The notes below the pieces were generated by a model. It had not been told where the DNA came from and searched no databases. It saw only the letters and a list, made by a program, of their open reading frames with translations. Position numbers and translations under genes: made by a program. Below are positions 17,584 through 26,203 of a DNA stretch of 64,000 nucleotides, in pieces. Position 1 is the stretch's first letter. Every line of letters starts with the position of its first letter. The stretch is from Enterococcus aquimarinus (GTDB taxonomy: Bacteria; Bacillota; Bacilli; Lactobacillales; Enterococcaceae). The stretch lies in assembly GCF_001885765.1 (NCBI RefSeq), contig NZ_JXKD01000003.1, positions 1 to 64,000 on the forward strand, given 5' to 3'.

Positions 17584-18321
17584 TTATTCATTCCCATATC
17601 TATAATTCCAATAGAGTGACTTAACAACAAATACCGGTAATTGTAAAATTCGATAAATACGTTTTGGATTCGATAGGGAGCGATATAGCCACTCTAGATT
17701 ATGTTCAATTATCCATGCAGGAGCTCGATTTACTTCACCACTTATTACATCAAAACTACCACCTACATTTTGAAAAACTGTACTATCTAATTGAGAATAG
17801 TACTTTAACAACCATTTCTCTTGTTTGGGTGAACCTAATGCAACAAAGATAATATCCGCCTGACTATCATTAATATTTCTTATTATTTCCTTATCTGATT
17901 TTGTAGTATACCCGTCAATATAGCCGGCCACTTTGAGTTCAGGATGTTGTCTTTTTAAATTTAATACAGCTTTCTCGACAACGTTAGGACTTGCACCGTA
18001 TAAAAAAATAGATTTACTATTTTTTTCCGCAAATCGAATTAATTCCATCATTACTTCGATTCCTGCCACACGTTCTTGAATATTTCCATTAGTCCACTTA
18101 GACACTTTAACTACTCCAATTCCATCTGGAAACCTATGAGTCGATTGGTGCAGATACTTTCCAACTTGTTCATCTTTCAATGCCATTAACAGAATTTGCG
18201 GATTTAGACTTGTTAACAACATTTTCTTATTCATCTTAAAATAATTGGGAACCTCTTCAATAAGTTCCTTTAATTGCCAGTTTTCTATTGAAAAGCCTAA
18301 AATTTTCTCTGACTTTACCAT
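17584..18321 (-). CDS. tagA: N-acetylmannosaminyltransferase TagA/TarA
   Basis: TagA adds ManNAc to undecaprenyl-PP-GlcNAc, the first committed step of wall teichoic acid. Family WecG/TagA/CpsF motifs are clear: LTSLNPQILLMAL, FPDGIGVVKVSKW, the SIFLYGASPNVVEKA segment, FVALGSPKQEKWL and the C-terminal FQNVGGSFDVISGEVNRAP. Length is 245 residues. It overlaps the stop of the TagB-like gene upstream by seven bases. The initiating enzyme TagO is not in this window. Confidence 0.94.
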   Translation of the reverse strand: MVKSEKILGFSIENWQLKELIEEVPNYFKMNKKMLLTSLNPQILLMALKDEQVGKYLHQSTHRFPDGIGVVKVSKWTNGNIQERVAGIEVMMELIRFAEKNSKSIFLYGASPNVVEKAVLNLKRQHPELKVAGYIDGYTTKSDKEIIRNINDSQADIIFVALGSPKQEKWLLKYYSQLDSTVFQNVGGSFDVISGEVNRAPAWIIEHNLEWLYRSLSNPKRIYRILQLPVFVVKSLYWNYRYGNE

Positions 18322-19445
18322 TTATTTCCTCCCACGATATATCTTACATATGCCAACAACCGAATTGTTGCCTGACCGTCATTATAAGTGTTCCATTCCT
18401 TATTAAACAAATTTGTTGACGTAAGAGTATCTGATGTCAATAAGGTGATTATTTCTGTTGTAGACTTCACCACTGGCAGTGAGTCAATCTTTAAAAAATC
18501 TTCTTGTATGCCAATTTTTTTTTCATATAAATCACGATCATACCAGAATAATATTATTGGTGAATTAGGATTAACCAAACTAAAATCAAAAAGTACAGAA
18601 GAATAATCCGAAATTAAAATATCTGCTTCCAAAATCAGATTATTCAAAGACTCATCTTTTCGACACCATCGGACAAATGACGTGTCCTCTTGCGTCCCAA
18701 TTAAAAACTGAATATGAGGATGTAGTTTAACTATTAACCGATATTGATCACCAAGCTTTTCTTCCAATTGTTTAATGTCTAATGGTGGAAGTGCTACTTG
18801 ATTATCTCGATAAGTGGGTGCGTACAAAATTACTTTTCGCTTATCAAAGTCACTTTCAACTTTTATTTGTTGAAAAAGAAAATCTGTTCGTGGCAACCCA
18901 AAATAAAGCATTTGTCTCTCTTGAGCTAAATAACTTCTTTGAAAAACTTGACTCATTTTATGCGAACTCACAATATACTTATCAAAAGAACGGTAAACAT
19001 TTTTATATCTTTTTAAGTCTGCCTTAGTGCAACTAGATATTTTATGTTCTTCTAATCCAAAACGTTTTACGGCACCCACCGCATGCCAGATTTGAATAAA
19101 AACTTGATTTTTCTTCTTAATTGCACCTAAAAAAGGGAAATAATTATCACAAATCACTACTCTACTATTAGTAATAACTGGGATAGTGTAACTAATAAAG
19201 TAAAAGAGAGAATCAAGTGGATAGATTTTAATCCCTTTTTCTCGTAAACGTAATGCCTCTGAATGACATTTTTTATTATAAAAAACAATGACTGTTTGTT
19301 GTTGATTCAATTGTTCTATAAAGCCATGATTATTATCAGGAAAACTTAACAAATAAATCACACGCTTTTTTGTTTTAGCAAAAGATAAGAATTTGGAGTA
19401 TATTGAAATCAAAAACATATATGTTTGCTTAAAAATAGCAATCAA
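18315..19445 (-). CDS. TagB-like linkage-unit glycerophosphotransferase
   Basis: A CDP-glycerol transferase family protein of 376 residues with motifs IWHAVGAVKRFG, YAPTYRDN, VKLHPHIQF and SDYSSVLFDFS. The first step after TagA in the linkage unit is glycerol-phosphate transfer by TagB; position beside tagA and size (TagB is about 380 residues) favour that role. The predicted TTG start (19445) lies directly behind GAGG with no spacer, so initiation is doubtful; the ATG nine codons later (19418) may be used. It overlaps the end of tagH by 17 bases. Confidence 0.84.
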   Translation of the reverse strand: MIAIFKQTYMFLISIYSKFLSFAKTKKRVIYLLSFPDNNHGFIEQLNQQQTVIVFYNKKCHSEALRLREKGIKIYPLDSLFYFISYTIPVITNSRVVICDNYFPFLGAIKKKNQVFIQIWHAVGAVKRFGLEEHKISSCTKADLKRYKNVYRSFDKYIVSSHKMSQVFQRSYLAQERQMLYFGLPRTDFLFQQIKVESDFDKRKVILYAPTYRDNQVALPPLDIKQLEEKLGDQYRLIVKLHPHIQFLIGTQEDTSFVRWCRKDESLNNLILEADILISDYSSVLFDFSLVNPNSPIILFWYDRDLYEKKIGIQEDFLKIDSLPVVKSTTEIITLLTSDTLTSTNLFNKEWNTYNDGQATIRLLAYVRYIVGGNKW

Positions 19446-20484
19446 CCTCTTTATATTCGCCCATAAAAAAATCAGGGTGAACTTGTTCTATCTTTGGAGT
19501 ACTAATGATTGATCTAAAGGAACGGTTCGAAATGTGTAAAGTCCCAAAAAACAGTAATGATGCTATAATCACTCCGATAAATATTTTCGTGAAAAATGAC
19601 ATTTTACCAATCGACGGGCCATTTAATACTCTTTTATCATAACCTTTAGAAATGATTCTTTTTTCTATTTCATCTAAATCGTACTCGATTTGTCGTGCTT
19701 TAAACTCATCTTGATACTCTTTTTTACGCTCAGGAGAAATACTTCGAAACCATGCAATAAACTTACGATAGTTTTCGACAACTTCTGCTGTAGTACCGTA
19801 TTCTCTTAAATCGCCATAGTGCATCCACACGACCTTGTCACACAACTTTTCAATTTGAGGCAGCGAATGAGAAACAAAGAAAATTGTTTTGCCTTGTTCC
19901 TTAAATTCCATTATGCGATCTACACACTTTTGATAAAAAGTATCATCTCCAACTGACAATGCCTCGTCAATGATTAATACATCCGGGTTATGATGAATAG
20001 CGATTGAAAATCCTAATCTAGAACGCATTCCGCTCGAGTAATTTTTAACAGGTTGATTGATAAACTCACCAATGTCAGCAAAAGAAATAATGTCATCTAA
20101 TACATTATCAATTTGTTCATGAGTAAAACCGTTCATCAAGCACTTTAAGCGGATATTTTCAATTCCTGTTAGTTGTGGTTTCAAACCTGCATTAATTGCA
20201 ATAATAGAAGTTTCCCCATTAATATACATTTCGCCAGTGGTATGTGGTATTATTCCAGCCAATATATTGGATAATGTCGATTTACCAGATCCATTAATTC
20301 CAATTAAACCAATGGCCTCACCCGCATAAACTTCTAAGTCCACCCCTTTTAATCCCCAAAAATGTGGAACATTTTTTTGAGAAAATTTGAATAAGGCTTT
20401 TACCTTATCTGATTTTCGCTTATATAAATCATATTGCTTTGTCACCATTGTTAATTTTACTTTTACATCTTTTTCATGTGTCAT
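19429..20484 (-). CDS. tagH: teichoic acid ABC exporter ATPase with C-terminal membrane anchor
   Basis: The ATPase of the TagGH exporter. The nucleotide-binding domain carries Walker A (GINGSGKSTLSNIL), the signature NYSSGMRSRLGFS, Walker B VLIIDEALSVGD and a switch histidine in FFVSHSLPQ. After about residue 245 a charged linker leads to one membrane helix (about 303-322) and a tail of only some 30 residues. Bacillus TagH carries a much longer outer domain after its membrane helix, and staphylococcal TarH has none, so this is an intermediate or shortened form. The gene has its own promoter. Confidence 0.92.
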   Translation of the reverse strand: MTHEKDVKVKLTMVTKQYDLYKRKSDKVKALFKFSQKNVPHFWGLKGVDLEVYAGEAIGLIGINGSGKSTLSNILAGIIPHTTGEMYINGETSIIAINAGLKPQLTGIENIRLKCLMNGFTHEQIDNVLDDIISFADIGEFINQPVKNYSSGMRSRLGFSIAIHHNPDVLIIDEALSVGDDTFYQKCVDRIMEFKEQGKTIFFVSHSLPQIEKLCDKVVWMHYGDLREYGTTAEVVENYRKFIAWFRSISPERKKEYQDEFKARQIEYDLDEIEKRIISKGYDKRVLNGPSIGKMSFFTKIFIGVIIASLLFFGTLHISNRSFRSIISTPKIEQVHPDFFMGEYKEVDCYF

Positions 20485-20520
20485 CTATGATTCACCTTAT
20501 TTCTATTCATTCTCGTTGAA

Positions 20521-20549
20521 ATTTTACACTAAAACAGTTAAATAATCAA
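20521..20549 (-). promoter_or_regulatory. promoter of the teichoic acid operon at tagH
   Basis: TTGATT (20544-20549), 17 bases and TAAAAT (20521-20526) on the minus strand, about 37 bases before the tagH start. It is probably the main promoter for tagH through the GT2 fusion gene. Confidence 0.65.
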
Positions 20550-20657
20550 AAAACAATCTAACTTTGAATCATTAATTCCCGCTACTCATAATAATCTAGG
20601 TTGAGTCGCGTGTCTATCTTATAAAAAATTTAAGGATATCTTACGATTTTAAGGATA

Positions 20658-22499
20658 CTACTTTACTTGTTCATTCAAAATAATTTTTAAATCACTCCCT
20701 TTCATGAGATTTCTCTCATAAAAGTTCGAACGTTTCATCAATTCCATTTTTACTTCCTCATAACCCAACTCTTCAATTAACGTTTGTTCGTCAGAAAACA
20801 AATTAACACCTAAACCAACTCGATTATTAGGTATTTCTACATGTAAGGCAGCTAGCGTTGTCGGCAACATATCTACTGCCGAAAAATGACGATTTTTCTT
20901 AACTTCTGCTATTTTTCCAGTATTTATAAATACATTGTATACACTTCTTTGATAATCTGAATCCAGAGATTTAAAAAAGTCTTTGTCCATTGTTAGATGG
21001 TCACCTGCAATCACGATTGTTGTATCCTGATAGAATGGTTGTTCCTGAATCCACGCAATTAATTGCATTACTTGGTTATCACTTTCATGTATGACATTAC
21101 TATATTGATCATTAAATAAATTAGGCGTACTATCTTCAACATAGCCATCTTCAAAATGAGTATCTGCTGTGAGCATTGTAAAGTTAAAAGGATTATCTTG
21201 ATTGGATAGTTCTGTTAATGTTTTTTTAGCATAATCAAATAACTTTCTATCTTCGTAGCCCCACCAAACATGATAATCTGTATCTATTAATTGTTGTTCT
21301 TTCGCCCATTGATAATCACGGATTTCATAATTTCCGTGTTGACTAAAGTACTTAAGTCTACCTGCAAACGTGGCATCAGAACCCATAAGTAGTACTTGTT
21401 TATACCCTTCATTTTCTAATATTTCACCTATAGAGTATGCTCCAGGTAAAAATTCCTCGCCTTCTTTACCGTAATTATTTACATGTAAATTGGTCCCACC
21501 GGTAGTTCGCAAAGGAACTCCTGCAGTTTGAGCAACCATCGAACTAGCTGTATGATTTGTGCCAGGCAACGGTAAAAAACCGCCTAAATATTCGGTTTGA
21601 GAAAAGTGAATACCCTGATCTAATGCCAAATTTGTTAAATTAGGAATCAAATTTTCCTTTTTACTTCCACCTAATTCTTGAGAACTATAACTGCTTTCCA
21701 TTGATTCTAGGAAAATATAAATTAAATTTCTTTTTTCTTCAGGAAAAATGTAATCTACAGATTTTGGGTGTACATAATATTCATCATAAATTTTCGTTTC
21801 ATCAAAGTAATAAGCTTGAATATCTGCAAAACCAATCTCTCGTATACTCAACGTAATTCCTAACCCAAAAACAAGAATACTAAAAGTAAATACAATAACA
21901 AAAATACTATCCTTAAATAAAAAAATTTTATTTAATTTGAAATTGAGATCGTAAAAACAGAGATAGTATAACATTGAATAAATTAAGGAAGTGATAAAAA
22001 GACTCGTTAATAATGGATGAACAAGATAGTTAATAATTTGCGAAGTGTCCGCTCCTGTCATTGGTTGACTGAACAAGTAAACTATCTGGTCAAAGGTTAC
22101 ATTATTGAAGGTTTCCATTACCCATAAACTACTTGTATATGTCAAAATACCGATGAATATTAGTACCCCCGATGCGAAAAATAATAAATAACGTCTACGT
22201 TTTATTTCTATCTTTTTTTCTAAGTATTTTTGATTTTCTAACCATTTAAAAAATTGTATAAAATTCAATATAAGAAGTATCGCTAATAAACTCAAAAGAT
22301 TATTTTTCGTATATTCCCCACCTAAGGGAGCAATTAGGGCCGGAACATTTAGTACTGCTTTATCAAAGTACCTCCACAAAACTAAATTCAACAAATTAGA
22401 CATTATAAATAAATGAAAAAATAGAGGCAAAAGCTTTAAAATACCTTTAGAGGAATTTCTCAAAATAATAAAAAATAAAATAAAAATTAATGTTAACAT
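20658..22499 (-). CDS. LTA synthase family phosphoglycerol transferase (MdoB/GacH-like)
   Basis: About five N-terminal membrane helices (within residues 1-220) anchor an outer sulfatase-fold domain from about residue 255. Metal-binding Glu265 is in FLESMESSY, Asp and His ligands appear in TADTHFEDGY and IAGDHLTMD, and the candidate nucleophile is Thr317 in the motif GTNHTASSMV. This motif follows the MdoB/OpgB and GacH pattern (T-A-x-M-V) more than the LtaS pattern. Such enzymes move glycerol phosphate from phosphatidylglycerol onto a glycan. The location just upstream of tagH suggests a wall polymer as acceptor, but lipoteichoic acid synthesis is possible. Length is 613 residues. Confidence 0.86.
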   Translation of the reverse strand: MLTLIFILFFIILRNSSKGILKLLPLFFHLFIMSNLLNLVLWRYFDKAVLNVPALIAPLGGEYTKNNLLSLLAILLILNFIQFFKWLENQKYLEKKIEIKRRRYLLFFASGVLIFIGILTYTSSLWVMETFNNVTFDQIVYLFSQPMTGADTSQIINYLVHPLLTSLFITSLIYSMLYYLCFYDLNFKLNKIFLFKDSIFVIVFTFSILVFGLGITLSIREIGFADIQAYYFDETKIYDEYYVHPKSVDYIFPEEKRNLIYIFLESMESSYSSQELGGSKKENLIPNLTNLALDQGIHFSQTEYLGGFLPLPGTNHTASSMVAQTAGVPLRTTGGTNLHVNNYGKEGEEFLPGAYSIGEILENEGYKQVLLMGSDATFAGRLKYFSQHGNYEIRDYQWAKEQQLIDTDYHVWWGYEDRKLFDYAKKTLTELSNQDNPFNFTMLTADTHFEDGYVEDSTPNLFNDQYSNVIHESDNQVMQLIAWIQEQPFYQDTTIVIAGDHLTMDKDFFKSLDSDYQRSVYNVFINTGKIAEVKKNRHFSAVDMLPTTLAALHVEIPNNRVGLGVNLFSDEQTLIEELGYEEVKMELMKRSNFYERNLMKGSDLKIILNEQVK

Positions 22500-22533
22500 A
22501 TCATCACGACTCCTGTATCAATCTCTAAATAAA

Positions 22534-22542
22534 ACTATAACA
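22534..22542 (-). promoter_or_regulatory. extended -10 promoter of the LTA-synthase-like gene
   Basis: TGTTATAGT on the minus strand (TGn plus TATAGT) lies about 35 bases before the start codon. The -35 region is weak. Confidence 0.4.
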
Positions 22543-22665
22543 TAAACTAAAAATAATTGTATTCTGTCATCAAATATTAATATAAAACAATACTTATTGT
22601 ATGTTTCAATCGAATACTAGAATAGATAGCTATTAATCATAAATCTTATGCCATTTTCTCCATAA

Positions 22666-22721
22666 AAATAGCGGAGTAATTTAACGTTTTGGTTACAAAA
22701 CGTTAAATTACTCCGCTATTT
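22666..22721. terminator. strong terminator after the 73-residue gene
   Basis: A 25-base near-perfect stem (AAATAGCGGAGTAATTTAAC... and its complement) with a six-base loop lies just beyond the small gene's stop. It is bidirectional in sequence. Confidence 0.88.
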
Positions 22722-22725
22722 CCTT

Positions 22726-22947
22726 TTAACTAAAAAAGTATTTCTCATCCACTGGACCTTTAATGTCATATTGTTGCGCTTTGACGATGGCTTTGTCTTT
22801 AAATTTCTCTTGATCAATCAATTCACAATGCTCGACTTCTACTAAAACGTAATCTTCAAAAATTTCTTTGATTTCCCCCACAAATGGTCGTTGAAAATCC
22901 TTTGTTTTCACTTCATACTTTTTACCGATGACTAAATCCTCTAACAT
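22726..22947 (-). CDS. small hypothetical protein, beta-rich
   Basis: 73 residues beginning MLEDLVIGKKYEVKTKDF with alternating charged and hydrophobic residues (VGEIKEIFEDYVLVEVEH) that look like a small SH3/KOW-like beta barrel. No catalytic motif, signal or membrane segment. A GGAGG site stands before the ATG and a strong terminator follows, so it is probably a real single-gene unit. I do not recognise a family with certainty. Confidence 0.68.
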   Translation of the reverse strand: MLEDLVIGKKYEVKTKDFQRPFVGEIKEIFEDYVLVEVEHCELIDQEKFKDKAIVKAQQYDIKGPVDEKYFFS

Positions 22948-23083
22948 CGTAACGCCTCCTAAGTGAATTATTTACTACTTAATTAATAACACTTAATTGA
23001 AGAAGTTACAAGTAGATCAAGGATTTTCACAAATTTTTATGCTTCTAAAACTAAAATTCATGACTATGCTTATTAAGAATAAG

Positions 23084-23120
23084 AAAAAGATCAAGTAAAC
23101 GATTCTTTACTTGATCTTTT
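23084..23120 (-). terminator. asnS operon terminator
   Basis: Arms AAAAGATCAAGTAAA (23084-23099) and its complement (23106-23120) lie just after the asnS stop. Confidence 0.85.
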
Positions 23121-23130
23121 GCATTCTCTA

Positions 23131-24429
23131 TTAAGGATAAATACGGTTAATCAAACGTGGGAATGGACTTGCTTCACGCACATGTTCAATTCCAGAGATC
23201 CAAGTAACTGCTCGTTCTAATCCTAAGCCAAAACCTGAATGTGGAACAGTTCCATATTTACGTAAATCTAAATACCAAGAATATTCCTCTTCATTTAGAC
23301 CAAATTCACGAATACGTTCTAACACAAATTCATAATCGGTTGCGCGTTCAGAACCGCCGATAATCTCGCCGTATCCTTCAGGTGCAATCATATCTGCACA
23401 AATAACGACGTCTTCACGCGTTGGATGTGGTTTCATATAGAATGGTTTAATTGCTTTTGGATAATTCAAGATAAAGACTGGTTGCTCAAATGAATTCGCA
23501 ATGAAGGTTTCATGTGGTGAACCAAAGTCATCTCCCCATGTTACATCGTCAAAGCCATTTTCGTTTAATAACGTTACTGCATCATCGTAAGAAATCCGTG
23601 GATAAGGTAATTGCGTGTATTTTTCTAAGACAGCACGATCACGGCCTAATACGTCTAACGCGTAATCGCAGTTATCTAAGACACTTTGAACTAAATAAGC
23701 GACGTATTCTTCTTGAACAACTAAACTTTCTTCTTGTGTTGTAAAAGCCATTTCAGGTTCCATCATCCAAAATTCAATTAAATGACGACGTGTTTTAGAT
23801 TTTTCAGCACGGAATGTTGGTCCAAATGAAAAGACTTTCCCAAATGCCATCGCTGCTGCTTCTAAATATAATTGACCTGATTGGGATAAATAGGCTTTAT
23901 CGCCGAAATAATCCGTCTCAAACAAATCAGTCGTACCTTCTGGCGCAGAGCCTGTCAAAATCGGTGGATCAATTTTAACAAAGTGACGTTCGTTAAAGAA
24001 TTGATATGTTGCACGGATAATTTCATTACGGATTTGCATAATGGCATGTTGTCTAGACGAACGCAACCATAAATGACGGTGATCCATTAAAAATTCCGTT
24101 CCATGTTCTTTAGGAGTAATGGGATAATCATGGCTTTCCCCAATGACTTCAATCCCTTGAATGCCAATTTCATACCCAAATTTAGAACGACTGTCTTCTC
24201 GAATTTCACCCGTAATCATGACAGAAGTTTCTTGATGAAGGTTTTTTGCGATTTGGAAAATCTCTTCTCCTACTTCGTTTTTAACAACGATTCCTTGGAA
24301 GTATGCTGTTCCATCACGTAGTTGTAAGAACGCAATTTTACCACTTGAACGCTTGTTTGCAACCCAGGCGCCAATTTGAACGATTTCGCCAATATGTTTT
24401 TTGGCATCAATAATTTGAATTTGTTCCAC
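23131..24429 (-). CDS. asnS: asparaginyl-tRNA synthetase
   Basis: A class IIb synthetase that charges tRNA-Asn. The N-terminal OB fold ([26 protein letters not shown]) is followed by the catalytic domain with motif 2 ([24 protein letters not shown]) and motif 3 ([15 protein letters not shown]). Presence of asparagine-type pocket sequences and the operon distinguish it from AspS, which is longer because of an inserted domain. The length of 432 residues is standard. It is the last gene of dinG-ypmB-aspB-asnS; no T-box was seen before it. Confidence 0.96.
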   Translation of the reverse strand: MEQIQIIDAKKHIGEIVQIGAWVANKRSSGKIAFLQLRDGTAYFQGIVVKNEVGEEIFQIAKNLHQETSVMITGEIREDSRSKFGYEIGIQGIEVIGESHDYPITPKEHGTEFLMDHRHLWLRSSRQHAIMQIRNEIIRATYQFFNERHFVKIDPPILTGSAPEGTTDLFETDYFGDKAYLSQSGQLYLEAAAMAFGKVFSFGPTFRAEKSKTRRHLIEFWMMEPEMAFTTQEESLVVQEEYVAYLVQSVLDNCDYALDVLGRDRAVLEKYTQLPYPRISYDDAVTLLNENGFDDVTWGDDFGSPHETFIANSFEQPVFILNYPKAIKPFYMKPHPTREDVVICADMIAPEGYGEIIGGSERATDYEFVLERIREFGLNEEEYSWYLDLRKYGTVPHSGFGLGLERAVTWISGIEHVREASPFPRLINRIYP

Positions 24430-24472
24430 TGATGTCTCTCCATTCTATATTTAAAGATTCTTCAAGATTGTA

Positions 24473-25669
24473 TTACTTTTGACGTTTTTTTTCAACAAAA
24501 GCTTTGATTCTTTGGACGGTTTGTTCCAATGTTTCCCAATCACTCGCATAACTAATCCGAATATTTTCAGGTGCGCCAAAACCTGCACCTGTGACCAATG
24601 CCACGTGCGCTTCTTTTAGTAAGTCATCGGTAAAAATTGTCACATCATCATAGCCACAGATTGCCATCGTCTCTTTAACATTTGGAAATAAATAAAAAGC
24701 TCCTTGAGGCTTCGCACACTTGACGCCAGGGATTTCTAATACTAAAGGATACAAACGGTTTAACCGTTCTTCAAAGGCCTTGCGCATTGCTTCTACAGAG
24801 TCTTGTGGACCCGTCAGTGCTTCTACAGCAGCATATTGACTAACGGCAGTGGGATTACTTGTCGCTTGCGAAGCAATATTGGTCATTGCTTCAATAATTT
24901 TTTGATCCCCTACCGCAAATCCAATGCGCCATCCGGTCATCGAATAGGTTTTTGAAACACCGTTAATGATCATTGTTTGGCGACGAATCGCTTCTGAAAT
25001 CGTCGCGATGGGTGTAAACGTCGCATCTCCATAAACTAATCGACCGTAAATGTCATCGGCAATGATTAAAATATTGTGTTCAACAGCCCATTCCCCAATT
25101 GATTGAAGCTCTTCTTTCGTGTAAATCATTCCCGTTGGATTAGATGGCGTATTTAATACGAGAGCTTTGGTCTTCGCTGTTAAACATGCCGTTAATTGCT
25201 CAACCGTCACTTTAAATTGATTTTCTTCTTTGCCTTGAACAAAGACTGGGACGCCTTCTGCTAATTGGACTTGATCTGCGTAGCTAACCCAATAAGGAAC
25301 TGGAATTAAGACTTCATCTTGCGCATCTAAAATGACTTGGAATAATGCATATAGGGCAAATTTCGCACCATCGGTAATCAATGTTTCTTTAGGTGAGTAG
25401 GTTAGGCCATAGTAACGTTCGATATAGCTTACAACCGCCTGACGAAGTTCAGGAATCCCTGCCGTTGGTGTATAAAAACTTGCTTTTCCTGATTGAATCG
25501 CCGCAATGGCAGCCTGTTGAATATTCTCTGGTGTGGGAAAATCTGGTTCTCCTAAAGTGACACTTAAAATATCAAGACCTTGAGCCTTTAACTCCTTGGC
25601 TTTAGCTGAAGCAGCCAGCGTCACGGACGGTTTTAATTGTTTAGCACGTTTTGATAACTCCATTTTCAT
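24473..25669 (-). CDS. aspB: aspartate aminotransferase (class I/II)
   Basis: A PLP enzyme that interconverts aspartate and oxaloacetate with glutamate/2-oxoglutarate. The PLP lysine lies in GVSKTYSMTGWRIGF; LGEPDFPTPENI, LNTPSNPTGM and the arginine motif NIRISYA near the C-terminus are typical of the Bacillus AspB branch. Length is 398 residues. ATG follows AAAGGA by seven bases. It supplies aspartate upstream of asparagine-tRNA formation by the next gene, and it may also feed the threonine branch represented by hom and thrB elsewhere in the window. Confidence 0.94.
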   Translation of the reverse strand: MKMELSKRAKQLKPSVTLAASAKAKELKAQGLDILSVTLGEPDFPTPENIQQAAIAAIQSGKASFYTPTAGIPELRQAVVSYIERYYGLTYSPKETLITDGAKFALYALFQVILDAQDEVLIPVPYWVSYADQVQLAEGVPVFVQGKEENQFKVTVEQLTACLTAKTKALVLNTPSNPTGMIYTKEELQSIGEWAVEHNILIIADDIYGRLVYGDATFTPIATISEAIRRQTMIINGVSKTYSMTGWRIGFAVGDQKIIEAMTNIASQATSNPTAVSQYAAVEALTGPQDSVEAMRKAFEERLNRLYPLVLEIPGVKCAKPQGAFYLFPNVKETMAICGYDDVTIFTDDLLKEAHVALVTGAGFGAPENIRISYASDWETLEQTVQRIKAFVEKKRQK

Positions 25670-25699
25670 TCATCAATCCTTTCGTTTTCAAACATTTCC

Positions 25700-26203
25700 T
25701 TACTCTTGCGAGGGAAGACGGTGAACGAGCGATCCGTCTTTAAAATCAATCAAATAATAATGCAGCTCGTCATTTCCTTTAGTCATTACTTCCCAAACAA
25801 CTTGATCATTAAACATACCTAGTGTTGTTTTTTTGATTCTTTCTTGCGGAGCCAACTCTTGCACAACGGCTCTTGCTTGTTCTTGTGTCAATCCATCTTT
25901 TTCATCAAAAATCAATAATTTTTCGCCCGTTTTCGGAATAATCACGACAACATTTTTCCCGGCTTCTGTTTCGCCCACTAAACTAAAATAGGTTTCCTCC
26001 CGTGTAAACCAATAAAATTGATCGACTCGCTGGATATCGACATGCTCTTTTGCTAGTTGGATAGCCTCTTCTTTCGCTTGACGCATCGGACGAGAGGCAC
26101 GAATATAAAAAATTGCTGAAAATAAAATGATTAACAGTAAGGCGACAATCAAACTGAATAAAATCAGGATTTTTTTACGCTCTTTTTTTTCGGCTTTATT
26201 CAC
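25700..26203 (-). CDS. DUF5590 (YpmB-like) membrane-anchored protein
   Basis: A lysine-rich N-terminus and one membrane helix (about residues 12-32) precede an extracytoplasmic PepSY-like region of about 130 residues. Family and position (between dinG and aspB) correspond to Bacillus YpmB. Function is unknown. Its start overlaps the dinG stop by eight bases, so translation is probably coupled. Confidence 0.82.
   Translation of the reverse strand: MNKAEKKERKKILILFSLIVALLLIILFSAIFYIRASRPMRQAKEEAIQLAKEHVDIQRVDQFYWFTREETYFSLVGETEAGKNVVVIIPKTGEKLLIFDEKDGLTQEQARAVVQELAPQERIKKTTLGMFNDQVVWEVMTKGNDELHYYLIDFKDGSLVHRLPSQE

Noticed and set aside
24430-24472. T-box before asnS
   Set aside because: The gap to aspB is only about 40 bases and lacks the T-box motif; asnS is simply in the dinG-aspB operon.
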